From an uncultured Mollicutes bacterium (GTDB lineage: Bacteria; Bacillota_I; Bacilli_A; RFN20; CAG-826): DNA of 13,922 nucleotides. The translations under genes were made by a program, and so were the position numbers. Positions 7,378 to 13,922 of the stretch are shown piece after piece; within the stretch, counting starts at the first letter, position 1, and each line of letters starts with the position of its first letter. The stretch spans positions 1 to 13,922 of the forward strand of contig UQFY01000029.1 in NCBI GenBank assembly GCA_900540385.1. The letters are read 5' to 3'. The notes beneath the pieces were generated by a model. It saw nothing but the letters and a program-made list of their open reading frames with translations, was not told the origin of the DNA and ran no database searches.

Positions 7378-7452
7378 TCTAGACAAAAATAAAGGCTCAT
7401 ATCAATCCTGGTGTAAGATATAGTTGCGACACTTATCTACAGGAGGTTCTTT

Positions 7453-8418
7453 ATGAGCTATTCACATTTTACCATAGAAGAAAGAATTAGTATTAAACAT
7501 CTGCTTGCTCAAGACATTTCAATTCGTCAGATAGCAAAAGAAATTGGAAGATCACCCAGCTCTGTATCTAGAGAGATAAAACGTAATTCTAGGGAGCCAA
7601 ATGAATATGGTGAGACATATAGAGTAAGGTTGGCTGAAAAGCTTTATAAAAAACGTGTTTCAAAAGCGCATGATATCGTTCAGTTTCCTTTGGAAATTAT
7701 TCGAATAATAGAGCAAAGAATCAAAGAAACTTGGTCTCCAGAACAAATTGCGGCCTTTTATAAAAATCAAAATTTCCCATGTTACAAAACCATCTATAAA
7801 TGGATAAACGAAGGAATAATTATTAATGGAAACAAGAAACTCCTTCGTAGAAAAGGCAAGGGTGGATGGTATGAAACCAGAGGGAAACAAAACAAAGGTA
7901 AATCTATTCGTAAAAGAGATAAAAGAATCTATAAACGAGCAGATTACGGGCATTGGGAACTGGATACAGTTGTGTCTGGTCTAGGTAAATCAAAATCATG
8001 TTTCATTACTCTTGTAGAAAGGAAATCTAGATTCTATAAAGCTATCAAATCACCTAATCGTCATGCGGATGTTGTAGCGAGGTTAATCATAGATTGCCTT
8101 AAGCAGTTTCCATCAGAATTAGTAAAAACAATAACAACTGATAACGGAAAAGAATTTGCAGAATGGGAACAAATAGAAAAAGAACTCAATTGTGAAGTCT
8201 ACTTCTGTGATACATTCTGTGCTTGGCAGAAAGGATCTAACGAGAATTCTAACGGACTTCTTAGAGAGTTCTTTCCTAAAGGTTATAATTTAAGTAGATA
8301 TACCCAGGTTTATATTGATAAAAAGGTAAATTTAATTAACAATAGACCTAGGAAATGTAACAACTGGATATCTCCATCAAAATTGATGTCTGAAGCTATC
8401 TCTGAGTGTTGCACTTAA
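7453..8418 (+). CDS. IS30-family transposase
   Basis: DDE transposase of 321 aa, a normal length for the family, that cuts and joins the element's ends. The N-terminal helix-turn-helix region (about 8-45) contains the IS30-typical IAKEIGRSPSSVSREIKRN. The catalytic triad is D171 in HWELDTV, D230 in TTDNGKEF and E264 in GSNENSNGLLREFFPKG. No frameshift or stop is seen, so it is probably functional. A strong AGGAGG (7441-7446) lies 6 bases before the ATG. The last codons run into the right inverted repeat, as is common for compact insertion sequences. It uses AT-rich codons and many AGA/AGG arginines, unlike adhE beside it, which fits a mobile origin. Confidence 0.97.
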   Translation: MSYSHFTIEERISIKHLLAQDISIRQIAKEIGRSPSSVSREIKRNSREPNEYGETYRVRLAEKLYKKRVSKAHDIVQFPLEIIRIIEQRIKETWSPEQIAAFYKNQNFPCYKTIYKWINEGIIINGNKKLLRRKGKGGWYETRGKQNKGKSIRKRDKRIYKRADYGHWELDTVVSGLGKSKSCFITLVERKSRFYKAIKSPNRHADVVARLIIDCLKQFPSELVKTITTDNGKEFAEWEQIEKELNCEVYFCDTFCAWQKGSNENSNGLLREFFPKGYNLSRYTQVYIDKKVNLINNRPRKCNNWISPSKLMSEAISECCT

Positions 8419-8432
8419 GATTACAATTTACC
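8405..8432 (-). repeat. Right inverted repeat of the IS30-family element
   Basis: AGTGTTGCACTT (8405-8416) and AATTTACC (8425-8432) are the reverse complements of the inner and outer blocks of the left end, apart from one mismatch in the outer block. The transposase stop codon (8416-8418) lies inside this repeat. Confidence 0.75.
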
Positions 8433-8437
8433 TTCGT
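8433..8437. repeat. Right copy of 5-bp target site duplication
   Basis: TTCGT repeats the five bases left of the element (7345-7349). Confidence 0.65.
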
Positions 8438-8546
8438 ATATAGTTTTGTTTTTAAGAGAAACGTTTAATTGCTGAAAAAAAGCTTTTAAAACTTAAAGAA
8501 AAAATCCTTATTTGAATAACGACATAAGAGAGGATTTGAAAACCGA

Positions 8547-8575
8547 TTGAAGGTGAAATTTTTTCAAACTATAAT
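8547..8575 (+). promoter_or_regulatory. Promoter of the peptidase-lipoprotein pair
   Basis: TTGAAG (8547-8552) and a perfect TATAAT (8570-8575) are 17 bp apart, giving a start near 8582. The spacer contains the inverted repeat TGAAA (8554-8558) / TTTCA (8562-8566), a possible operator. The promoter lies outside the IS, so the pair does not rely on IS-borne transcription. Confidence 0.65.
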
Positions 8576-8602
8576 AAGTCCGATTTAAAAAAAGGGACCG
8601 AT

Positions 8603-9661
8603 ATGGAAATTGGAACTTTAATAATTTCGTCTTTTCTTTCTCTTTGCGCTCTTTCTACCAACGCTGTAAGGAAACCTGCTGAAAAGAATGTTGTTGGAAC
8701 ATTGAGTGAAGTTACTGCTTTTTTTGACGCAAACATTTCTTCTATGCGTTTAGCTTACGAGCGAGAATTCAACAAGGAATGGGATGTAAATAAAATTGAG
8801 AGGACCGCATATCTTTTCGAAAAACAATCAGAGGAACAACTTGGCTATGTCGTGAAGTTTGATGTTGGATATCTTTCATACTCTTTTGATATGTCCATCT
8901 ACGCTTTTGATGCCGAAAATGAACTGACAGTTACACTGGATAAGTACTATTTAGAGAATGGTTATATAGGCTATTTTGATAATGATGTTTTCCTGCCTCT
9001 TATAAAAACAAGTAAGCCTGAAAATTCTGATGCGAAAAGCGTTGGTTCTGACGATCCAATGGCAAAGATTAGCGCAGTAACAAGCTTTAATCAATTTCAG
9101 ATTGGAGACTGCCTATCCCCGATACCATATCTTCAAGAACATTATCCTTCCGTGCAGTACGGAAATTATTTGCCTTTATGTACGGAACAACAAGGCGCAA
9201 CCTGTGCACCAAGGGCTTTAACAAACTTATTTTGCGGTTATAAAGCAAGTGGCTATGCCGACTTCATGATGGGATTCAGCATTGATGACATCTATGGTTG
9301 GATTCACGATAAAATGAAATGTGATGATGTCCACGGAACTTCTAACAAGAACATTAAACCGGCTATGAATGATTGCGTAACGATGGGAAGCAAAGGAACC
9401 TGGTGGGTAGCGGCTGGACAAAATGATAATTATCCGTCTTTAGAAACCTTCAATAAAGGCGATTGGGGACATGCAGTTGTTGGAATTGGTAATGCTAATA
9501 GCGTATATTGGTGGATTTTTAAAACATATTGGAGAATTGTGGTGAGCTGGAAACAAAATTTTGACGAAAGCAATTTTTATTGGAAACCATCAGATACGGG
9601 AATTTACGTTATCGATGCCCAATATGAGACAAATGCATGGACAATATTGCCAATAAAATGA
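8603..9661 (+). CDS. Putative exported papain-fold cysteine peptidase
   Basis: 352 aa. An N-terminal hydrophobic stretch (about 4-21, ending near ALSTNA) looks like a signal peptide, although the n-region is Met-Glu with no Lys or Arg, which is unusual. No in-frame ATG, GTG or TTG occurs in the preceding 50 bases; a modest AAAGGGA (8591-8597) precedes the ATG. Residues 30-165 look like a propeptide or accessory domain; the catalytic part follows. CTEQQGATCAPRALTN (193-208) has the Gln/Cys arrangement of papain-like enzymes, with candidate nucleophile Cys201, and H290 in GDWGHAVVGIGN is the candidate general base. The layout recalls C39-like and C10 (streptopain) peptidases; I cannot fix the family. 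Probably secreted and perhaps autoprocessed. Substrate unknown. Co-transcribed and translationally coupled with the lipoprotein gene behind it. Confidence 0.65.
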   Translation: MEIGTLIISSFLSLCALSTNAVRKPAEKNVVGTLSEVTAFFDANISSMRLAYEREFNKEWDVNKIERTAYLFEKQSEEQLGYVVKFDVGYLSYSFDMSIYAFDAENELTVTLDKYYLENGYIGYFDNDVFLPLIKTSKPENSDAKSVGSDDPMAKISAVTSFNQFQIGDCLSPIPYLQEHYPSVQYGNYLPLCTEQQGATCAPRALTNLFCGYKASGYADFMMGFSIDDIYGWIHDKMKCDDVHGTSNKNIKPAMNDCVTMGSKGTWWVAAGQNDNYPSLETFNKGDWGHAVVGIGNANSVYWWIFKTYWRIVVSWKQNFDESNFYWKPSDTGIYVIDAQYETNAWTILPIK

Positions 9662-10374
9662 AGAAAAAAATGCTGTTGTTACTACTTCCTTTTTTAGCTT
9701 CTTGTGAACGCACTTATCCAGGGCGGCCTACGCTATCAATGGACAAAGAAAAGTTAACAGATCTTTTTACGAATGTTAAAAATATAAACGATAAACTTGC
9801 TTATCGAGTTCGTGTAGGAAAATCCGAAAAAGACGCTTATTTTTATGAGGACAAAAATAAAAATATAGTAGGAGAAATTTCCGATGTTGATGGGTGTTAC
9901 TACATTCTTGATGGAAGATTATACACAGGTGATTATTATACTGAAGACCCTTCAAGTAAAACAAAGCCTTCTGAATATTTGGAAAAGAACCTAAGCGTTG
10001 AACAGATAGCAAATTTGATGTTTGAAAAGAATAATGCTGAAATTGTTATTTCAAGTAATGATTTGTTCCCTTTTAACGAAGATCTTTTTTTGAAAAACGA
10101 AGAAAAATGGCTGGTTTCCACAGAATATCCAATCAAATCAATTTACTTTTGGTTAACGGAAGACGAATTCAAAAACTGTGGATGGAATATGAAAGACTCT
10201 TTTATTGCTTTGTTGGGAGGCGAAGAGGAATATGAAACCTGGTTAAAGAAAACCTTTGTTATCCGTACAAAAGAGGGTCTAAAAGGAGAATTTAGCATCT
10301 TTGTCTCAGATGAAGATGATAGATTATATCCTGGGATGAATTTCGGGGCTTTCCGCTTATATTACTGGGAATGA
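9658..10374 (+). CDS. Lipoprotein of unknown function, coupled to the peptidase
   Basis: 238 aa from ATG 9658, which overlaps the peptidase stop as ATGA. This start gives a textbook lipoprotein signal: three Lys, a Leu-rich core and the lipobox LASC with Cys16 as lipidated residue. A start seven codons upstream (9637) would add MDNIANK and bury the signal. The mature part (222 aa) is acidic, Lys/Glu-rich and aromatic, with no domain I recognise. It should be anchored on the outer face of the membrane. Tight coupling to the exported peptidase suggests an inhibitor, chaperone, anchor or substrate of that enzyme; this is inference from position, with streptopain/Spi and staphopain/staphostatin as precedents for adjacent inhibitor genes. 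The TGA stop supports the standard code. Confidence 0.75.
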   Translation: MKKKMLLLLLPFLASCERTYPGRPTLSMDKEKLTDLFTNVKNINDKLAYRVRVGKSEKDAYFYEDKNKNIVGEISDVDGCYYILDGRLYTGDYYTEDPSSKTKPSEYLEKNLSVEQIANLMFEKNNAEIVISSNDLFPFNEDLFLKNEEKWLVSTEYPIKSIYFWLTEDEFKNCGWNMKDSFIALLGGEEEYETWLKKTFVIRTKEGLKGEFSIFVSDEDDRLYPGMNFGAFRLYYWE

Positions 10375-10450
10375 AAAAAACAATTGTTCTTTTACAAAGC
10401 GAACAAAATAACCAAGCAATTGAAACTACGATTAAAAATGAATCTGAAAT

Positions 10451-10469
10451 GGCCTTTGGGCCTTTTTTT
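10451..10469 (+). terminator. Rho-independent terminator after the lipoprotein gene
   Basis: GGCC (10451-10454) pairs with GGCC (10459-10462) around TTTG, followed by seven T. The stem is short but GC-only and the T-run is good. Confidence 0.7.
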
Positions 10470-10771
10470 AATAACCGAAAACTGCGTATAAAACGATTTA
10501 CGAATTGATTAAAATGACTAAAATCTTGTTTTTAAATAATGAGAAAACATAATTTTTTATTCAAACAAGTATAAATATTAAAAAAGCGGATATAGAAAAA
10601 GATAATAAAATGACTAAAAATAATATTTAATTGAATTTTTCAAACGCTATATTGAATATAAAAATATATTGACTAAATAAAACATCATATTTTAGAGGCG
10701 TTTAAAAAGGAATGGTTACATTTTTTGAAAAAAACACTAAAATAAAAACAAATTTAGAAAAAGGTAATTCT
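10470..10771. other. AT-rich intergenic spacer with a short direct repeat
   Basis: No credible gene is seen here. The 14-bp TAAAATGACTAAAA occurs at 10510-10523 and 10606-10619, and the shorter TGACTAAA again at 10670-10677. The last copy includes TTGACT (10669-10674), a near-perfect -35 box, but no good -10 follows at 16-18 bp. The stretch must hold the promoter and leader of the kinase gene; I cannot place the promoter firmly. Confidence 0.4.
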
Positions 10772-11380
10772 ATGAGCATTTTAATTACAGTTGGTCGTGA
10801 GTTTGGATCAGGTGGGAGAGAATTAGGACGTCGCTTGGCAGATGAACTAGGCATTGCTTATTACGACAATGAAATTCTTGAAGAGATAATCAAAGAAACG
10901 CCTTATAGCAAAGCGTATGTTCAAGAGATTTGCGAATCTCGGCCAACCGCCTTGTATCCGATTCATTTTGGCGTTAGTTGGGCTCACTCTAATGCTCCGC
11001 TTAATCAGACTATGGATGTTTATGCGAAACAAAATGAAGTGCTTCATAAACTTGCTTCAGCTTCTTCTTGCGTGATTATCGGAAGAGCTGCTGACTACGT
11101 TCTTAAAGAACTTCATCCGTTCCGTATCTTCGTCTATGCGGATATGGAGTCAAAAATCAAACGTTGCCGTGAACGTAATGCAGATAAAAACATTACGGAT
11201 AAAGAAATCATCAAACATATCAAGAAAATAGAAAAAGGAAGACGTTCTTTCTATGATTTCTATACAAACTCAAAGTGGGGCGATAGAAATAATTATGACT
11301 TGTTAATCAATACAACAAATCAGGATATTAAAAAACTAGCGCATATCTTGTCTTTGAGTTTTAAAGATGTAGAAAAATAA
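10772..11380 (+). CDS. Cytidylate kinase-like family protein (P-loop kinase)
   Basis: 202 aa from ATG 10772. The nucleotide-binding loop is GREFGSGG (8-15), followed by RELGRRLADELGIAYYD, as in the cytidylate-kinase-like (AAA_26) family. GRAADYVL in mid-protein and the Arg-rich lid-type stretch ending KKIEKGRRSFYDFY are further family marks. The family is predicted to phosphorylate a nucleotide or small molecule, but the real substrate is not known to me; it is distinct from housekeeping Cmk. I prefer 10772 because AAGG (10761-10764) sits 7 bases before it and the protein then begins directly with the first strand. A start at 10712 has its AAAAAGG one base before ATG, too close to work. Single-gene unit, convergent with the MFS gene. 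Confidence 0.85.
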   Translation: MSILITVGREFGSGGRELGRRLADELGIAYYDNEILEEIIKETPYSKAYVQEICESRPTALYPIHFGVSWAHSNAPLNQTMDVYAKQNEVLHKLASASSCVIIGRAADYVLKELHPFRIFVYADMESKIKRCRERNADKNITDKEIIKHIKKIEKGRRSFYDFYTNSKWGDRNNYDLLINTTNQDIKKLAHILSLSFKDVEK

Positions 11381-11386
11381 AAATAC

Positions 11387-11424
11387 ACCACCGAAGATTA
11401 GAAAAAAATCATCGGTGGTTTTTT
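11387..11424. terminator. Bidirectional terminator between the kinase and MFS genes
   Basis: ACCACCGAAGATT (11387-11399) pairs with AATCATCGGTGGT (11407-11419), 12 pairs with one A-A mismatch. T-runs follow on + (11419-11424), and an A-rich stretch at 11372-11385 gives the U-tract for minus-strand transcripts. It lies 6 bases after one stop and 4 bases before the other. Confidence 0.9.
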
Positions 11425-11428
11425 GGAA

Positions 11429-12970
11429 TTAAATCGAAGTTTCACCCGTTTTTGTATGGATGTCGACGCCTCTTGTTTCTTTTACAAAAAGCATGAGAAT
11501 GATTAAAGAAATAATCCAAGATGGTAAGGAAATACAAAGATAGGCAAGGGATAGATAAGTGGTTCCTGCTAATTTAGGAACGAGCGCAGAAATTCCATAG
11601 GAAAGAATCATTCCAATTCCAAAGAAAGTGGACCATGCGGACATAACGGAAGAACGAATGTTTGTAGGGGCGCTTTCTCCTGCCATTAAAGAAAGAACAT
11701 CACCATTTGCCCAATCTGCCCCAAGAACTCCGCCTAAAAGAAGACCGATAACCCATGCTGGCCAACCGTAATAAAGTCCCAGGAATTCGAGAATGAAACA
11801 TAGGGTGCAGAAGGATAGAAGGAGAATGGAGGTTTTCTTTCTTCCGATCCAATCCGAAACAAACCCATAGGCAAACGTTACTAAAGCACAAGAGAAAGGG
11901 AAAAAGAAAGTTACTGCGGTAGTGGTTTCTTGCGTTAATCCCCCTTCTCCTAAGAAACCATAGGTTAAGATGGAAGAATAATTATTACAGGCGGAATAAC
12001 AAAGTTCTGCAATGGCTGTAGCGATGCAAATGAAGAGAACCTGTTTGTTATGAAAAGTATACTTCAAAGCGGAAAGGAAACCTCCTTGCGCTTTTGAGGC
12101 GTCTTTTTGCTTTTTAAGTTCCTCTAGCTCTTCGGGAGTCTTCTTTAAGTAAGAAATTCTTTGCTCTAAAAAAGCGTCTGATTCTCTCGAAAAAAGAAGA
12201 GCTAAGAAAGAAATGATAATCGCTGCGATTGCCACTGTTAAAAATATCCATTTATAATCATAGATATCGTTTTCTTTTAGTGAATTTGGATCAGCGGTTA
12301 AAAATATCTTTCTTAATAGCCAAATGAAAACGAGTCCGAATTCAGCAATACCTTTGATGCTAGAAAAAATAGCGTTACGGTATTTTTTAGGAGCAAGTTC
12401 AAAGATATAGACGACTTGTTGATTAGGTGTAACAAAGAAACGAAGGCAAAAGAAACCAATGACATATCCAACAAAATTAGTTGCGCTAAAGAACACAAGT
12501 AAGGATAAAGCCAACCCAAAGGTGTTAATAAAAAGAAATATCTTTCTTCCATAACGATCGGATAAAGAACGATAGAACATTGAGGCAATTAACATCAAAT
12601 TAGCTAAGGTATGCACTAAATTGATATCGGATAAGCCGCTCGCAATTTTTTGTTGAATCTCTTGAATAAAAGAAGTTCCGTTTGCAGGGTAAACTTGGTC
12701 CCAAATGGTCGTTAATGAATACACGGGGTCGCTATGTTGAGCCCATGGCCAAACATTAATCGCAAGATTGATTTCCGTTTGAAGAGAGTTTGGAAGGTTC
12801 GTAGCAACCTCATCAACAACATAAATTAATGCCAATATAAGCATCATATAAGCTAGGTACCATTTCCAAAATTTCTTTGGCTTTTGGTATTCTTTTTCTA
12901 AACGCTTCAATTCCTTTTGTCTTCGAAATTGCTGGCGTTCGTCCTTTGTGGGGCGGGAAACGACATTCAT
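11429..12970 (-). CDS. MFS transporter, sugar-porter-like
   Basis: 513 aa, about 12 membrane segments. Motif A appears twice, as SDRYGRK (137-143) between segments 2 and 3 and SDWIGRKK (372-379) between segments 8 and 9. The C-terminal KETRGVDI (497-504) resembles the PETKG signature of sugar porters. Substrate cannot be read from sequence; a sugar or small organic anion is the fair guess. Two features stand out: a very basic, charged N-terminal tail of about 33 residues and an unusually long outer loop (about 56-115) between segments 1 and 2. The central cytoplasmic loop (262-308) is Lys/Glu-rich, as usual. GAGG (12978-12981 on the minus strand) lies 7 bases before ATG. Single-gene unit, divergent from the hydrolase gene. 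Confidence 0.88.
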   Translation of the reverse strand: MNVVSRPTKDERQQFRRQKELKRLEKEYQKPKKFWKWYLAYMMLILALIYVVDEVATNLPNSLQTEINLAINVWPWAQHSDPVYSLTTIWDQVYPANGTSFIQEIQQKIASGLSDINLVHTLANLMLIASMFYRSLSDRYGRKIFLFINTFGLALSLLVFFSATNFVGYVIGFFCLRFFVTPNQQVVYIFELAPKKYRNAIFSSIKGIAEFGLVFIWLLRKIFLTADPNSLKENDIYDYKWIFLTVAIAAIIISFLALLFSRESDAFLEQRISYLKKTPEELEELKKQKDASKAQGGFLSALKYTFHNKQVLFICIATAIAELCYSACNNYSSILTYGFLGEGGLTQETTTAVTFFFPFSCALVTFAYGFVSDWIGRKKTSILLLSFCTLCFILEFLGLYYGWPAWVIGLLLGGVLGADWANGDVLSLMAGESAPTNIRSSVMSAWSTFFGIGMILSYGISALVPKLAGTTYLSLAYLCISLPSWIISLIILMLFVKETRGVDIHTKTGETSI

Positions 12971-13085
12971 ATTTTTACCTCGTTATTCATATATTAGAGG
13001 AAAAAAGACTTTTTGCCATTGAATAAATACATATTTTTTACAAAAAGGACTTGCAAGAAAGCAGAATACAAATAACAATGAAATA
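12971..13085. promoter_or_regulatory. Divergent promoter region between MFS and hydrolase genes
   Basis: AT-rich, 115 bp. On + the best pair is TTGCAA (13051-13056) and AACAAT (13074-13079) with 17-bp spacing, which would start transcription close to the hydrolase ATG. On - TAATAT lies in the leader of the MFS gene without a good -35. TTGCAA is the centre of the perfect palindrome CTTGCAAG (13050-13057). Assignments are weak. Confidence 0.3.
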
Positions 13086-13859
13086 ATGATGACTGACGAA
13101 GAAATAGACGCTCTTATACCTGGATTCGAATTAAAAGGAAATCCAGATGAATGCATTTTTATGATTCATGGCTTCACCGGATCCGCACCGGAACTTTATC
13201 CTTTAGCCAAACTTCTTCAAGAAAAAGGCTATTCCGTAGTGGCTCACGCTCTTCCAGGGCACGGAACATCTAGCATTAAGGCCCTAAGAAAGGCAAGTGC
13301 TGAGGATTGGATGGAATCCGTGAAGAAGGGTTATGAAGAAGTGGCTAAGAGATACAAAAAGGTATACGTCTTTGGCTATTCTATGGGTGGAGCACTTGCT
13401 ATCACTTTGACAAAAGAACACAATCTCGATGGGCTCATTCTATGCGAGCCAGCTTTAATACCGAACAATAAATTTGCTTGGGCATCAAAATTATTCCGTT
13501 TCACTCATTTAAAGGTGAAATGGAGCGGGCCCAATTGGGAGTTCCCCGATCATTCCGAAAGATATTGGAGAGGACAAAAAGGCTTTTATGTGAAATCTGC
13601 CGCGGACTTATTAACCGTAGCTTCAAAAGCAAAGAAACTTCTTCCTCAGATAGTTTGCCCAATTATGATGACATGGGCGGATAAAGATACGTCCATTTTA
13701 AAAAAAGGCGTAGATATGATTGAAGAATTGACGCCAGCAAACATCAAAACTTATATAACCTATCCAAACAACACTCATCATCTTCCAAGTGAGCCAGAAA
13801 AAGAAATACTTGCAAAAGATATTGACGAATTTATAAAGAAAACGATGCCTCAAAAATAA
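13086..13859 (+). CDS. Alpha/beta hydrolase, carboxylesterase/monoacylglycerol-lipase type
   Basis: Cytoplasmic serine hydrolase of 257 aa, close to the size of Est30-type carboxylesterases. The nucleophile elbow is GYSMG with Ser99; the oxyanion segment is MIHGFTGS (27-34); the acid is D199 in TWADKD and the base H231 or H232 in NNTHHLPSE. HALPGHGTS (54-62) is typical of the lipase/esterase subgroup. It should cleave short- to medium-chain carboxyl esters, perhaps acylglycerols; natural substrate unknown. ATG 13086 is followed by a second ATG at 13089, so the exact start could be either. No Shine-Dalgarno lies before them, so translation may be leaderless or weak. No signal peptide. Its own terminator overlaps the last codons. 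Confidence 0.9.
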   Translation: MMTDEEIDALIPGFELKGNPDECIFMIHGFTGSAPELYPLAKLLQEKGYSVVAHALPGHGTSSIKALRKASAEDWMESVKKGYEEVAKRYKKVYVFGYSMGGALAITLTKEHNLDGLILCEPALIPNNKFAWASKLFRFTHLKVKWSGPNWEFPDHSERYWRGQKGFYVKSAADLLTVASKAKKLLPQIVCPIMMTWADKDTSILKKGVDMIEELTPANIKTYITYPNNTHHLPSEPEKEILAKDIDEFIKKTMPQK

Positions 13860-13871
13860 GGCATCGTTTTT
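13841..13871 (+). terminator. Terminator overlapping the end of the hydrolase gene
   Basis: AACGATGCCT (13841-13850) pairs perfectly with AGGCATCGTT (13859-13868) around an 8-base loop, followed by a run of T to 13871. The stop codon TAA (13857-13859) lies in the loop and second arm, so the last codons encode half the stem. Confidence 0.88.
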
Positions 13872-13904
13872 CTCTTATGTGGACCGATAGGGACAACCTA
13901 GAAC

Positions 13905-13921
13905 CGCCTGCTATGCGGGCG
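13905..13921. other. GC-rich hairpin at the window edge
   Basis: CGCCTGC (13905-13911) pairs with GCGGGCG (13915-13921) around TAT, with one G-U pair. Its base composition contrasts with the surrounding AT-rich DNA. It could open a structured RNA or a dispersed repeat, but the window ends one base later. 13873-13904 holds nothing recognisable. Confidence 0.35.
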
Positions 13922-13922
13922 A

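Larger units (their letters stand above)
7350..8432 (+). mobile_element. Complete IS30-family insertion sequence (1,083 bp)
   Basis: The element is bounded by 28-bp imperfect inverted repeats (20 of 28 matching, with a perfect 12-bp inner core AAGTGCAACACT) and flanked by the direct repeat TTCGT. It holds one intact transposase gene reading left to right. IS30-family elements usually duplicate 2-3 bp; five is longer, but some mollicute members make longer duplications. It sits immediately behind the adhE terminator, where it interrupts no gene. Confidence 0.85.

Noticed and set aside
9637..9657. Upstream start of the lipoprotein gene adding seven residues
   Set aside because: The ATG at 9658 overlaps the preceding stop as ATGA and yields a standard lipoprotein signal; the longer form puts MDNIANK before it.
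8603..10374. Mollicute code (TGA as Trp)
   Set aside because: TGA at 9659 and 10372 ends genes cleanly, one in an ATGA overlap and one before a terminator, and the Trp codons I checked are TGG.
10384..10406. Hairpin TTGTTC / GAACAA after the lipoprotein gene as terminator
   Set aside because: AT-rich stem with an 11-base loop and no T-run; the GGCC hairpin at 10451-10469 is the better terminator.
10712..10771. Longer start of the cytidylate-kinase-like gene
   Set aside because: The purine run lies one base from that ATG, the 20 extra residues look like translated AT-rich leader, and the family normally begins with the strand before GREFGSGG.
1..13922. CRISPR array, tRNA or rRNA genes
   Set aside because: No regularly spaced repeats, cloverleaf or rRNA-like sequence was seen on either strand.

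Overview
The window comes from a low-GC Gram-positive bacterium using the standard code. TGA ends two genes, one of them in an ATGA stop/start overlap, and the Trp codons I checked are TGG. The gene set is a Dlt-like cell-envelope cluster, a fermentative AdhE under a CcpA-type operator, an IS30-family element and an AAA_26-type kinase. It points to a fermentative Bacillota member, possibly an Erysipelotrichia/RF39-like gut lineage. That placement is inference, since no rRNA or ribosomal marker is present.

Layout. (1) 1-113: leader region with two small hairpins, two 11-bp direct repeats one 20-bp period apart, and a good promoter very close to the first start codon. (2) 114-4533: a tight four-gene operon on +, encoding an amino-acid-activating ligase (DltA type), a carrier protein (DltC type), an MBOAT acyltransferase (DltB/AlgI type) and a membrane-anchored SGNH-type protein (DltD type). 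The order A-C-B-D and the AlgI-like MBOAT differ from the textbook dltABCD. (3) 4534-7346: bifunctional acetaldehyde/alcohol dehydrogenase adhE with a perfect cre operator, its own -10 box and a strong terminator. A strong internal ribosome binding site sits at the junction of its two enzyme domains. (4) 7345-8437: a complete IS30-family insertion with intact transposase, imperfect 28-bp inverted repeats and a 5-bp flanking direct repeat, inserted just behind the adhE terminator. (5) 8547-10469: a promoter, a putative exported papain-fold cysteine peptidase, a translationally coupled lipoprotein of unknown function, and a terminator. (6) 10470-11424: an AT-rich spacer with short repeats, a cytidylate-kinase-like P-loop kinase, and a bidirectional terminator. 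(7) 11429-12970 (-): an MFS transporter with sugar-porter-like motifs, convergent with the kinase and divergent from (8) 13086-13859 (+), an alpha/beta hydrolase whose terminator overlaps its own stop codon. The window ends inside a GC-rich hairpin.

How the genes work together. The Dlt-like proteins form one pathway: the ligase activates an amino acid (D-alanine by analogy) and loads it on the carrier; the MBOAT and SGNH proteins move it to an extracellular polymer. AdhE regenerates NAD+ by reducing acetyl-CoA to ethanol. The peptidase and lipoprotein are transcribed and translated together and probably act together outside the membrane. The remaining genes look like independent single-gene units.
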